Position numbers and translations under genes: made by a program. The notes below the pieces were generated by a model. The model ran no database searches. It was not told the origin of the DNA and saw only the letters and a list, made by a program, of their open reading frames with translations. Shown here piece after piece: positions 30,349-38,178 of a DNA stretch of 38,178 nucleotides. This DNA is from Chloroflexi bacterium TSY. Its GTDB lineage: Bacteria; Chloroflexota; Anaerolineae; Caldilineales; Caldilineaceae. Each line of letters begins with the position of its first letter. Within the stretch, counting starts at the first letter, position 1. The DNA lies in the NCBI GenBank assembly GCA_019217005.1, contig JAHBNG010000140.1, forward strand, positions 1 to 38,178. Reading direction: 5' to 3'.

Positions 30349-30801
30349 TTTGTTGATTCAGCGATAAGTTTCTCGCTTCCAGTCTATCTTACAGCCGAAG
30401 GGCATGAAGTGATCGATGCCAGAGCCGAATACCGAGTGCAAGATGTGGACCAGGTTCTGGCACGATTGGATGAAGCAGAAGAATTTGCTTACGCTGGAGA
30501 GAGCGGCGAAAGACCAAATGCCGAGCACTATTTTGATACACAGACAGAGCAATTTCAGCATGAGGCACCTCTCGTGCAGAATGAACTGATGGCACGAGAG
30601 ATGGAGAATTGGCTGGAAACTCCAATTCCACAGTTGGGTAACCTAGCCCCGCGCGAGGCAGCCAAAACGCCCGAAGGCCGAATGAATCTGATTGAAATTC
30701 TCAAAACATTGGAGTATCTGGAAGGAGAAACAGGCCGAGACATGGGACTTTTACAGTCAGTGCAATACGGCGAGAGTTGGGATTCGTGGGCGAACCGTTA
30801 G
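30349..30801 (+). pseudogene. 5'-truncated gene fragment, unknown (antitoxin- or SEC-C-like tail)
   Basis: An open frame with protein-like sequence from about F-V-D-S-A-I-S-F-S to the stop, but no start codon with a ribosome-binding site. The end reads N-L-A-P-R-E-A-A-K-T-P-E-G-R-M-N-L-I-E-I-L-K-T-L-E, a pattern I associate with the C-termini of MbcA/ParS/Xre-type antitoxins and some SEC-C proteins. The upstream part of the frame (30229-30348) looks non-coding. The stretch 30079-30348 between this and the DUF433 gene shows no other feature. Confidence 0.5.
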
Positions 30802-30834
30802 AATAGCTTATCGTTTTAGACGATTCCAAAAAAT

Positions 30835-30903
30835 AAATTATCCACAGATGAACAGGATTAGAAGAGAGAAATCCTATCAATCCTGTCAATCTGTGGATAA
30901 TTT
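30835..30903. repeat. Palindromic intergenic repeat, 25-bp arms
   Basis: AAATTATCCACAGAT at the left (from 30835) is mirrored by ATCTGTGGATAATTT (to 30903); the 25-base arms differ at two positions and continue through CAGGATT / AATCCTG. A half copy (CCTGTCAATCCTGTTCATCTG and onward) lies at about 21427-21455. It sits between convergent genes. Confidence 0.8.
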
Positions 30904-30941
30904 AAAAAATTGGATTGACCTCAATCCCCAATCCCCAAACC

Positions 30942-31775
30942 TTACCCTTTCAAAGCCCCACCCGTCAATCCTGCGATGAATTCCTTTTGTAGGCCAAAAT
31001 AGAAGAAGAGAACAGGCAGCGAGGCCAATGCCATCATGGCGAACATTTGGCCGTAGTTGATGGAGTAGATCTGCCCGATGGCGATGTAGAGCCCTGTGGT
31101 GATGGTCATGCCGCGGGCGGGGCCCAAGAGGATCAACGGAAAGAGAAAGTCATTCCAAACCCACAAGCTCAGGAAGATTGCCACCGTAGCCGTGGCGGGT
31201 CGCATCAAGGGGAAAATGATCTGCCAGAAGAGCCTGAATTCGCCTGCGCCATCGAGGATGGCTGCTTCATCTAGCTCGCGGGGGATGTTTTTGACGAAAC
31301 CGGTGTAGACGAAGACACCAAACGAAAGCAGCCCACCGCCGACAAAGACTAAGATCAAGCCGAAGCCAGAGCCGATGAGACCGAGCGTGCGGTAGATTTG
31401 CACAATGGAGATCAGATAGATTTGGGGCGGGATCATGAGACCGGCCATAAAGAGAACCAGCACAATGTTTGTCAAGCGGGAAGGGTTGCGTGCCAGATAA
31501 TATCCGATGGCTGACGACAAGATGATCAAGAGAATCACCGAGACTACGGTAATGGCGAGGCTGGTGACCAATCCTCTGTAAATGAGGTTATCGGGGCGAG
31601 TCAACGCATCACGCAAGTTGTCGAGCGTGAAGGGATTGGGTATCTCAATGGGTTGGTAGAGGATCTGATCCTGGGTCTTGAAGGTGTTGACCAAGGCCAG
31701 ATAGAGAGGTAATGCATAGAGTATGGTGATCGTTGTGATCAAGCTTATGCTTAAAATACGCTTTATGCTCATCAA
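30942..31775 (-). CDS. Carbohydrate ABC transporter permease, MalG/UgpE type (CUT1)
   Basis: 277 residues with six membrane segments. The cytoplasmic EAA loop reads E-A-A-I-L-D-G-A-G-E-F-R-L-F-W-Q-I-I-F-P-L, which contacts the ATPase. The N-terminal motif F-K-T-Q-D-Q-I and the end F-I-A-G-L-T-G-G-A-L-K-G are those of the second CUT1 permease. Its ATG overlaps the stop of the preceding permease (ATGA, 31772-31775). The pair forms the membrane channel for the lipoprotein-bound sugar; no ATPase gene of this class is nearby. Confidence 0.93.
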   Translation of the reverse strand: MMSIKRILSISLITTITILYALPLYLALVNTFKTQDQILYQPIEIPNPFTLDNLRDALTRPDNLIYRGLVTSLAITVVSVILLIILSSAIGYYLARNPSRLTNIVLVLFMAGLMIPPQIYLISIVQIYRTLGLIGSGFGLILVFVGGGLLSFGVFVYTGFVKNIPRELDEAAILDGAGEFRLFWQIIFPLMRPATATVAIFLSLWVWNDFLFPLILLGPARGMTITTGLYIAIGQIYSINYGQMFAMMALASLPVLFFYFGLQKEFIAGLTGGALKG

Positions 31776-32695
31776 TATTCGATTTCTCGTCTACGGAGAT
31801 AGCCCGCAAGCGTTGCCGAGGTCACAGCGATCAGGATGAAGAGCACCACAGACAGCGCAGAGGCATAACCGGTTTTGTTGGCGGTGAAGGCCATGCGCAC
31901 AATGTAGAATGCCAATGATTCTGTTGCACCACCCGGCCCACCAGCCGTCATCACTACGATAACATCATAAATCTTCAGGGTGATGATCAGAAGCAGCACG
32001 ACGTTTATCGTCACGCCCGGTGCCAACAAGGGAAACGTAACGTGGCGGAAGCTCTGTGCTCTGTTGGCACCGTCCACTTTGGCCGCTGCTTTCAGATCAT
32101 CGGGAATGCCTTGCAGCGCCGCCAGGTAGACGACAACGCTGAAACCGAGCATGGTCCAGATGGTCACCAGACCGATAGAAAAAAAGGCAAGTTGCGGATC
32201 GCCCAGCCAAGGGATATTGGAATCGGGGGCGAGCACCCCAATTTGTTGGAGGATGGTGTTGAGGATGCCGTTGCGATTGCTCAACATGATGCCCCAAATA
32301 AAACTGACAATCACGGCGCTGAGCACTTGAGGCACAAAAAAGAGTGTGCGCAAAAATGCAAAAAATCGCCCCCGCTGGTTTAAGAGCATGGCAACGCCCA
32401 ACCCCAGTAGGTTGACCCCAAGCGTGACCACGATACTGATGTTGACCGTGAATAGTAGCGCGCTGCGAAATGTCGGATCTTGGGCTAAGTTGATGTAGTT
32501 GCGCCAGCCAACAAAATCACTCGAAGCCTTTAACAGATTCATGTTGGTGAAGCTGTAATAAAAGCTCAGAAACAGTGGCGCGACCAAAACCCCAAAATAG
32601 AGCAATACCCCAATGAGGGTCATGGTTTGAATATACCCAAAGTGGAGTTGCCACCAGGGGTTACTCAAATGTGGTCGAACGCCACTTTTTGCCAT
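31772..32695 (-). CDS. Carbohydrate ABC transporter permease, MalF/UgpA type (CUT1)
   Basis: About 307 residues, six membrane segments, with the EAA loop D-L-K-A-A-A-K-V-D-G-A-N-R-A-Q-S-F-R-H-V-T-F-P-L. The ATG at 32695 is preferred because upstream codons come from the R1 palindromic repeat; no strong Shine-Dalgarno is visible, and the repeat (32727-32802) occupies the leader. It pairs with the MalG-type permease. Confidence 0.92.
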   Translation of the reverse strand: MAKSGVRPHLSNPWWQLHFGYIQTMTLIGVLLYFGVLVAPLFLSFYYSFTNMNLLKASSDFVGWRNYINLAQDPTFRSALLFTVNISIVVTLGVNLLGLGVAMLLNQRGRFFAFLRTLFFVPQVLSAVIVSFIWGIMLSNRNGILNTILQQIGVLAPDSNIPWLGDPQLAFFSIGLVTIWTMLGFSVVVYLAALQGIPDDLKAAAKVDGANRAQSFRHVTFPLLAPGVTINVVLLLIITLKIYDVIVVMTAGGPGGATESLAFYIVRMAFTANKTGYASALSVVLFILIAVTSATLAGYLRRREIEY

Positions 32696-32726
32696 TATGC
32701 TTGAGTTGGCTGGATGGTTTTCGGGA

Positions 32727-32802
32727 GTGTGTCCCAAAGTGTGTAAATGCAGCCGATTCTCTGACTGTGCGCCGTCCATTTACACACTTTGTGGTACACA
32801 CT
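32727..32802. repeat. Palindromic repeat family R1, copy C
   Basis: Same ends and length as the copy at 13559-13634: GTGTGTCCCAAAGTGTGTAA on the left and TTACACACTTTGTGGTACAC on the right, with a different middle. It lies inside the sugar transporter gene row, between the small unknown gene and the MalF-type gene, and is probably transcribed as a hairpin. Confidence 0.8.
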
Positions 32803-32821
32803 CATGTTTTTCTGAGACAGG

Positions 32822-33100
32822 CTAGTCATCCTGTTCCTGATCGGCTTCGATGAGGTAGCGCTGCACGTTAAAGGCGCGCGCATAGATGGTCTTGAACTTC
32901 TCTTGATCGGTATTCATTTTTTCTTCAAAGAAGCGATCAAAATTTTCGTGATGGACAAAACCCTTCACCGCTTTCCAAACGGTCTGTACTTGCTTGACGG
33001 TCAACCCATTGTCATGGGCACTATCCAACAGCTTCCATAGAACTTCATCAAAAACAATTTCCATTTTGTCGGTTGGCATACCTAATTCATTTTCAGCCAT
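32822..33100 (-). CDS. Small protein inside the sugar transporter operon, unknown
   Basis: 92 residues, mostly helical and charged (M-E-I-V-F-D-E-V-L-W-K-L-L-D-S-A, V-K-Q-V-Q-T-V-W-K-A-V-K-G-F, Y-A-R-A-F-N-V-Q-R-Y-L-I). The ATG at 33100 follows a purine-rich GGGGG stretch; an in-frame start ten codons upstream is possible. It lies between the binding-protein gene and the first permease. No family is recognised, and such a gene is not usual in CUT1 operons. Confidence 0.65.
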   Translation of the reverse strand: MAENELGMPTDKMEIVFDEVLWKLLDSAHDNGLTVKQVQTVWKAVKGFVHHENFDRFFEEKMNTDQEKFKTIYARAFNVQRYLIEADQEQDD

Positions 33101-33240
33101 AATTTTACCCCCAATTAAGTTGTTGATCATTGGTTTGTCGATGAATCATTGAACATGACGGAGATAAGTATATCTGCATATCCCAAAAGCCACAAGCAAC
33201 AGACCACTGAGCTCACCCTACGCACGTGATACAGATGTGC

Positions 33241-34557
33241 CTATTGTTCAGACAACGAATCCCACACTTGATCCAATCGCTCTACTTCTGTCTGCCAGTC
33301 CGCACCGGTAATGATGCTTTGGGCCGACTTGTTGAACTCATCGAACATCCCCGCGATTGGTGCATTGTCAGACGTTGTCCAGCCGAATCCTTCCACTTGG
33401 ATCGCACCCTCGATTGAGGTATAGGTTAGGCCTTCCTCCATCAGTGAGGTCACCTCTACCCCATAGTCCTCAAGCGTTTTGCCTTTGAGAAGGGGAATGT
33501 ATGAATCCAATTCAATGAGGGCGGCGATGCTCTTGGTGGAAACACTGAAGGCTTTGGCAAAGGCCATGGCCTCTTCTGGGTGCTTGGTCTGTGAACTGAT
33601 GTGGGTACCGCCACCGACGACAAAGGGGACGACGACCTTGCCATCCTCGCGGGGCATGACAAAGATTCCTGGCTCAAACGTTGCTTCTTTACCGGCCTGC
33701 TGCAAGAACCAGCTGCCCATGGGATACATGGCGACCTCGCCTGCCGCAAAGGCTCGATTGGCGTCGGCATAACCAATCCCCAGATCGCCTTGATCGACGT
33801 AGCCATTTTCGACCATCCAGGCGAATTTTTCCCAGGCACCCGCCATGTCTGCATCAGTAAACCTGACTTCCCCTGCGCGACGTTTCTGCATCCAATCTGG
33901 CGTATCCCCTAACACATCGGCTGAGATCAGTGATGAGACCAGCATACCAGTGGCCCACGCGTCACCTGCCCCCACAACCATGATTGGTTTATGACCAGCA
34001 TCCGCGATCTTGGCGACCACATCTTGGAATTCGGCCCAAGTTGTTGGCGGCTCCACCCCAACATCTGCAAAAATCTCCTTGTTGTAGAACCAGAAAGGGA
34101 TGATCTGAGCACCAGTGGGCGCATGCCAGATCTTGCCGCCTAAAGCACTGCCATAGGGAATTTGAAAGTTCTCTTCGATCCACTCGGGATCCCATTCTGT
34201 TAAGATACCGGCATCAATGAATTCTTGGGTCGCGATCGACTCCAAAATGTCTGGCAACTGACCAGACGCGAGCAACTGCTTGGCATAGGTTGTGCGGTCA
34301 ATGCCAGGAGAGACGATTTTCTTGACGGTGACATTGTCGGGGAGCTGGGTCAAGGCATCCGCAATCGCTTCATCCCAGAATTCTGCCGTCAAGACAGGTG
34401 TTTCAAAGACCGAGTAGACGAGTTCAATTTGCTCCGCGTCTGATGCCGTTTCCCCTTCCGATGCCGGTGCCTCGGATTGTGTGGGCCCTATTGGCGCAGC
34501 ACAAGCGCCAAGTAGAATGATGCTGATGAGCAAAAGCCCTAAATATGTCTTGTTCAC
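33241..34557 (-). CDS. Sugar-binding lipoprotein of an ABC transporter (CUT1 family 1)
   Basis: 438 residues. A lipoprotein signal peptide ends in L-L-G-A-C (Cys19), followed by a Ser/Glu/Ala-rich linker. The mature part has the family 1 extracellular solute-binding pattern: I-P-F-W-F-Y-N-K-E-I-F-A-D-V-G-V-E-P-P-T-T-W-A-E-F, then F-A-A-G-E-V-A-M-Y-P-M-G-S-W-F and a late region with aromatic residues. It would be anchored outside the membrane and deliver an oligosaccharide to the MalF/MalG pair. The GH48 enzyme elsewhere in the window would produce suitable cello-oligosaccharides, but a link is conjecture. Confidence 0.92.
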   Translation of the reverse strand: MNKTYLGLLLISIILLGACAAPIGPTQSEAPASEGETASDAEQIELVYSVFETPVLTAEFWDEAIADALTQLPDNVTVKKIVSPGIDRTTYAKQLLASGQLPDILESIATQEFIDAGILTEWDPEWIEENFQIPYGSALGGKIWHAPTGAQIIPFWFYNKEIFADVGVEPPTTWAEFQDVVAKIADAGHKPIMVVGAGDAWATGMLVSSLISADVLGDTPDWMQKRRAGEVRFTDADMAGAWEKFAWMVENGYVDQGDLGIGYADANRAFAAGEVAMYPMGSWFLQQAGKEATFEPGIFVMPREDGKVVVPFVVGGGTHISSQTKHPEEAMAFAKAFSVSTKSIAALIELDSYIPLLKGKTLEDYGVEVTSLMEEGLTYTSIEGAIQVEGFGWTTSDNAPIAGMFDEFNKSAQSIITGADWQTEVERLDQVWDSLSEQ

Positions 34558-34617
34558 GTAGGTTCTCCTTTGATGTTTATACAGTCGATTTTTGGATAAT
34601 AGCTAACAAATTCCGAT

Positions 34618-35646
34618 TTACGCTCTTTGCGTCAAACTCGCATATCCCCAGGCGAGCGCAAGGACAATGGCGCCATACACCACCTGTTGGATATCCTGTC
34701 CCACGTTGAGGAAAGTTAGCATTGAGTTGAGCACACTGAGGATTAGGGCACCAATGATAGTGCCTACATATCCCCCCACGCCGCCAAAGATCGAGGTACC
34801 GCCGATTACCGCAGCGGCAACCGAGGGCAGAAGAAAGGTATTGGCAAGTTGAAGGTCAACGGCACCGGTGCGACCCGCCAGGAGAAGACCCGCGATGGAG
34901 GCAAGTACGCCTGCCACAATATAAGCTGTGATCCGAACTTGCCAAACTCGCACGCCTGCAAGGCGCACTGCAACTTCATTGTCGCCCACTGCATAGAGCA
35001 ACCTTCCCCAACCCGAGCGCCTGAGTAGCCAGATCAATACCACCGCGATCAGCGCCCAAACCACAACACTATAGGGAATTCGATTCCCAAAGAAGGAACC
35101 TGCGCTGAGAACTTTGATGAGGGTACCCACTTGTGTAGAACCTTGCAGGATCGTCTGAGTCCAAGCTGTAAACAACCCCAAGAGAATCCCCGACATGGCA
35201 AGCGTCATGATGAGGGGATTCACGCGGAATAATGCCACGCCGACACCATTGATCATGCCGGAAATCAATCCAACCACCATCCCCAGCAGAATCGCGATCC
35301 CGTCGCCATTCTCTGACTGATTCGCCGCGACATAAGCAGAGCCTGTGGCAATCATGGTTACGGATAGGTCAATGCCACCGGTGAGCATTAAGATTGTTTG
35401 CGCACCCGCCAGAATACCCAAAGGCGCGGCTTGAAGGAGTGTATTGCGCAGTCCATTGACCGATATGAATCCGGGTTCAATCACCCCTGTTATCAGGACG
35501 AGAAGAGCGAGCACACCCAGCAGCACGAGTTCAGGTCGCTCTGCGATGAGGATTCCCGCGCGATTGTTTGAACCACCTACATTTGTCTCAGGGCTGTCGG
35601 CTGCCGATCCCGTATCCACTTGGGCAGATGATGGTGATTGTCTCAT
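34618..35646 (-). CDS. ABC transporter permease, RbsC type (CUT2)
   Basis: 342 residues with eight to ten membrane segments after a ~40-residue polar N-terminus. Signatures include L-T-G-G-I-D-L-S-V-T-M-I-A and Y-A-V-G-D-N-E-V-A-V-R-L-A-G-V-R-V, then A-A-A-V-I-G-G-T-S-I-F-G-G-V-G near the end, all typical of BPD_transp_2 permeases. Its ATG overlaps the previous permease stop (35643-35646). It is the last gene of the CUT2 set; the CUT1 binding protein starts 60 bases later. Confidence 0.92.
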   Translation of the reverse strand: MRQSPSSAQVDTGSAADSPETNVGGSNNRAGILIAERPELVLLGVLALLVLITGVIEPGFISVNGLRNTLLQAAPLGILAGAQTILMLTGGIDLSVTMIATGSAYVAANQSENGDGIAILLGMVVGLISGMINGVGVALFRVNPLIMTLAMSGILLGLFTAWTQTILQGSTQVGTLIKVLSAGSFFGNRIPYSVVVWALIAVVLIWLLRRSGWGRLLYAVGDNEVAVRLAGVRVWQVRITAYIVAGVLASIAGLLLAGRTGAVDLQLANTFLLPSVAAAVIGGTSIFGGVGGYVGTIIGALILSVLNSMLTFLNVGQDIQQVVYGAIVLALAWGYASLTQRA

Positions 35647-36662
35647 GATGACCTCTCTCGCAACAAGGCGACAAGCCCTCCGACCATCATCAAGCCTGCA
35701 ATCAACACACCTTGGATGACTTGGGCCGTATTGGGATCAATACCCATTGCACTTAAAACTGGGTTCAGCATGATGAGGATGATAGCCGCCGCCACCACAC
35801 CAAGAATCGATCCGGTGCCGCCCGTGAGGGCGATCCCCCCGAGAACAACAGCTGCCACGCTGTTTAATGTGGCATTGGCACCGACGCTGAATCGAGGATC
35901 CCCCGTACCTGTGATGGCAACGGTGGCGAGACCGGCAAGTGCAGCCATTGCACCGCCAATCGCATAGGAGGCAATTTTTGCCCGACGAACATCAAGACCG
36001 GTCAACCGTGCGGCGGTGCTATCGCTTCCAATTGCGTAGAGGCTCAGTCCAATTTGACTACGCTTCGACAAGATAAAGAGCGCAATTGCGGGAATTGCCA
36101 TCATGAGAATGGGCATAACATAGGTACCGCCGATGCCCGATTCTGCACCGGTAAAGAGCCAGCGAAATGTTGGCGCTGTGCCACCACCAGGCGACGGCAG
36201 AATCCACAACGCCAAACCTGACCAGATGTAACTGGTCGCTAAGGTCACGACAATATCTGGTACGCGGGAGATGCTAATGATATATCCCGTCATGGCATTG
36301 AGGATACCGATGCCGACAACCAAGGTAACGGCAATCAAGAGCACGACGCCGAAGGCTTGGCCCTCCATCAGGCGGGCTGCAATCGCATTGGCCAACAGCA
36401 GCAGGGCACCAAGCGAAAGGTCGATCCCACCGGCAATCACAATGATCGCTTGCCCAATGCCAAGATAGATCAGCGGTAGGCTATTTTTGCTAATCGATGT
36501 AATCTGGAAATTGCCAAAGACGGGAATGAGGGTTGCATACCAGTAGAGCAACAGGCCAAGTAATAACCAGACGCCGAACACCCAACCATTGCGTGCAATT
36601 CCTTGTCGCCACAACAAATTGCGCGTAGTCATAAAAGTGCTTGTCAAAACAACACCCATCAT
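35643..36662 (-). CDS. ABC transporter permease, RbsC type (CUT2)
   Basis: About 339 residues from one of two adjacent ATGs (36662 or 36659); the former overlaps the ATPase stop. It shows A-G-G-I-D-L-S-L-G-A-L-L, Y-A-I-G-S-D-S-T-A-A-R-L-T-G-L-D-V and V-V-L-G-G-I-A-L-T-G-G-T-G-S. Two different RbsC-type subunits suggest a heterodimeric channel. Confidence 0.92.
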   Translation of the reverse strand: MMGVVLTSTFMTTRNLLWRQGIARNGWVFGVWLLLGLLLYWYATLIPVFGNFQITSISKNSLPLIYLGIGQAIIVIAGGIDLSLGALLLLANAIAARLMEGQAFGVVLLIAVTLVVGIGILNAMTGYIISISRVPDIVVTLATSYIWSGLALWILPSPGGGTAPTFRWLFTGAESGIGGTYVMPILMMAIPAIALFILSKRSQIGLSLYAIGSDSTAARLTGLDVRRAKIASYAIGGAMAALAGLATVAITGTGDPRFSVGANATLNSVAAVVLGGIALTGGTGSILGVVAAAIILIMLNPVLSAMGIDPNTAQVIQGVLIAGLMMVGGLVALLRERSS

Positions 36663-38152
36663 GGTGAAACCTCTAATCCATGCGCGGCGGTTAGCAGGGA
36701 AGACTCGGTTGCAAGAGTTGCATCCTGCTCGTCGACGATCTGGCCGTTGTGTAGAACAATCACTCGATCGCATACGAGAGGGATCTCCGAAAGCTCGCTG
36801 GTGTAGAGCAAGATTGCCGCGCCGTCAGCCGCCAGATCCCGCAACAGAGCGTAGATCTCGCGTTTGGTTTGAATATCAATACCCCGGGTTGGGTCAAAGC
36901 AGAGCAGTGTGCGAAAGCCACCCACGAGCCAGCGACCCAATACCACCTTTTGTTGATTTCCACCAGAAAGCCGCCGCGCCTGGGATGCTGCTCTGGTGTC
37001 GATCGACAATCGGTTCACCGCGTCGGCCACCCGTTGTGGTTCATCCACCTGAATACGCAACCAACGCCGGATGTGGGAAAACAGCGCCAGAGCCAGATTC
37101 TGGCGTACGGGCAAACTTGGCAAAAGAGCAAGAAGCCGATCTCCCGGTATCAGAACAACGCCCTCTCGTACTGCATCATAGGGTGAATAAAAGTGACACG
37201 GCTGTCCTCCAACGAAAATTTCCCCCGACGTTGGACGTCGGTCACCCGATAGTAGTTCAAATAACCGCTCTTGTCCTTGGCCTTCAAGCGCAACAACACC
37301 AAGAATCTCACCACCTCGTACAGAGAACGAAACGTCGCGTACTACCTCTCGCGACGTCAACGCTCGTACTTCGAAGGTCTCTTCGCCGTGCTTATGACAT
37401 AAACCGTCATGCTCCTGCTGGGCACTTTGCTCCATCGGGACACCGAGCATGGCCTCGACCAACTGATGCTCATCGACATGCGCTGTCTCGAGTAGGGCAA
37501 CGTTTCGTCCGTCGCGCAAGATTGTGGCTCGATCACAAATTCGCATCACTTCCGCCAACCTGTGCGTGATCAGCACTGCTGACCGTCCCAACTCCTTCCA
37601 ACGAGTCAGCAACGCAAAGACACGTTCTGCCTGATCCGCCGTGAGCGCCGCCGTGATCTCATCAAGTAAAAGCACCTGCGGATCGCGTGCGACAGCTCGC
37701 ATGAGATCGACCATGCGCAGCGTATCGAGTGGGAGTTCGCGAACGGGTGCTGAGAGATTGAGCAGTTCGAGGTCGAACCATGTCAGCCAATGCTTAAACG
37801 CAGATTCGTCGATCCGGCTAAGATGCAGATTCTGCTCGATAGTGAGATCTGGAATGAGCGCCGGATCTTGAAAGACTGCTGCGATTGCATCCACGGGAGC
37901 CCGAAAACGAACTGATTGCGTACCCACAGATACTGTGCCCGCATCAGCTGGATGAACACCCGCCAAAATTTTCACGAGCGTACTCTTACCCGCCCCATTC
38001 GCACCGAGCAGCGCATGGATTTCTCCAGGTTGCACATCAAAATTAACGGCCTTCAATGCCACCACGGATCCATATGACTTTGCGATATCGGCGGTCGCGA
38101 GGAGCGGGAGCGGCTGACTCATGAAGAGGTCATAGGAGTGTGGCGCATTCAT
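36659..38152 (-). CDS. Sugar ABC transporter ATPase, RbsA type with two nucleotide-binding domains
   Basis: 497 residues. NBD1 has Walker A G-A-N-G-A-G-K-S-T near residue 53 and Walker B L-L-L-D-E, but its signature is degenerate (E-L-P-L-D-T-L-R in place of L-S-x-G-Q). NBD2 has the usual modified P-loop (L-E-G-Q-G-Q-E-R), an intact L-S-G-G-N-Q-Q-K-V and a Walker B of L-L-C-F-D-P-T-R-G-I-D, where the usual D-E-P-T is changed. Such asymmetry, with one active composite site, is known in RbsA/MglA and nucleoside-type ATPases. The start could also be ten codons later. It heads the row with its two permeases; the matching binding protein is probably just outside the window. Confidence 0.92.
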   Translation of the reverse strand: MNAPHSYDLFMSQPLPLLATADIAKSYGSVVALKAVNFDVQPGEIHALLGANGAGKSTLVKILAGVHPADAGTVSVGTQSVRFRAPVDAIAAVFQDPALIPDLTIEQNLHLSRIDESAFKHWLTWFDLELLNLSAPVRELPLDTLRMVDLMRAVARDPQVLLLDEITAALTADQAERVFALLTRWKELGRSAVLITHRLAEVMRICDRATILRDGRNVALLETAHVDEHQLVEAMLGVPMEQSAQQEHDGLCHKHGEETFEVRALTSREVVRDVSFSVRGGEILGVVALEGQGQERLFELLSGDRRPTSGEIFVGGQPCHFYSPYDAVREGVVLIPGDRLLALLPSLPVRQNLALALFSHIRRWLRIQVDEPQRVADAVNRLSIDTRAASQARRLSGGNQQKVVLGRWLVGGFRTLLCFDPTRGIDIQTKREIYALLRDLAADGAAILLYTSELSEIPLVCDRVIVLHNGQIVDEQDATLATESSLLTAAHGLEVSP

Positions 38153-38178
38153 CCCCGCTGCCTTGGCTCCTGCCTGAA

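Overview
The window looks like an accessory-rich stretch of a Chloroflexota chromosome. This is an inference from gene content: a GH48 cellulase, very long multi-GAF kinases, a BTAD/SARP-type ATPase regulator, an archaeal-type aspartyl-tRNA synthetase behind a T-box, CUT1/CUT2 sugar transporters and many short palindromic intergenic repeats. No rRNA, tRNA or CRISPR array was seen, and no intact transposase gene was recognised.

Layout. 1-2509: the C-terminus of a GH48 cellobiohydrolase converges on a translationally coupled DegT aminotransferase / family-2 glycosyltransferase pair. 2510-5011: a 1.1 kb leader with a clear T-box riboswitch (Stem II, Stem III, UGGCACC bulge, antiterminator/terminator, probable AAC specifier), a 16-codon Asp/Asn-rich mini-ORF and further hairpins, then an aspartate--tRNA(Asp/Asn) ligase. 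5319-6020: a Bax-inhibitor-1 family membrane protein with a strong terminator. 6478-15630: a signalling locus with a giant hybrid-like kinase (about 10 GAF domains, one PAS, HATPase) split by one in-frame TAG, a degenerate stand-alone receiver, and a response regulator with a degenerate kinase-like middle domain and an OmpR-type winged helix.

15631-21860 is a graveyard and repeat zone: a NACHT-like remnant, two small membrane proteins, a GyrI-like protein, a small membrane/SRPBCC operon, a truncated MalT/LuxR-type regulator, and several palindromic repeat families, some nested. Two 215-bp MITE-like elements with CAGTAGATCCAAATTT ends lie at 20686-20900 and 21861-22075. The second interrupts the 3' end of the SARP regulator (21957-25691); removing it with one 5-bp target duplication restores a plausible native C-terminus.

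26001-29434 is the best candidate for an undescribed system. An acidic 305-aa protein is followed by a signal-less trypsin-fold protease with an intact His/Asp/Ser triad. After a terminator come an HhH (ComEA-like) protein with a Pro/Gly linker and a 109-aa protein. Each half is preceded by a copy of the same ~130-bp leader (about 84% identical, with a 45-bp core that is almost invariant), which suggests a shared regulatory or structured RNA element.

29596-30801 carries a DUF433 antitoxin-like gene and a decayed fragment. 30942-38152 carries sugar uptake on the minus strand: an RbsA-type double ATPase and two RbsC-type permeases (CUT2), then a lipoprotein binding protein, a small unknown protein and two MalF/MalG-type permeases (CUT1, with no ATPase of its own).
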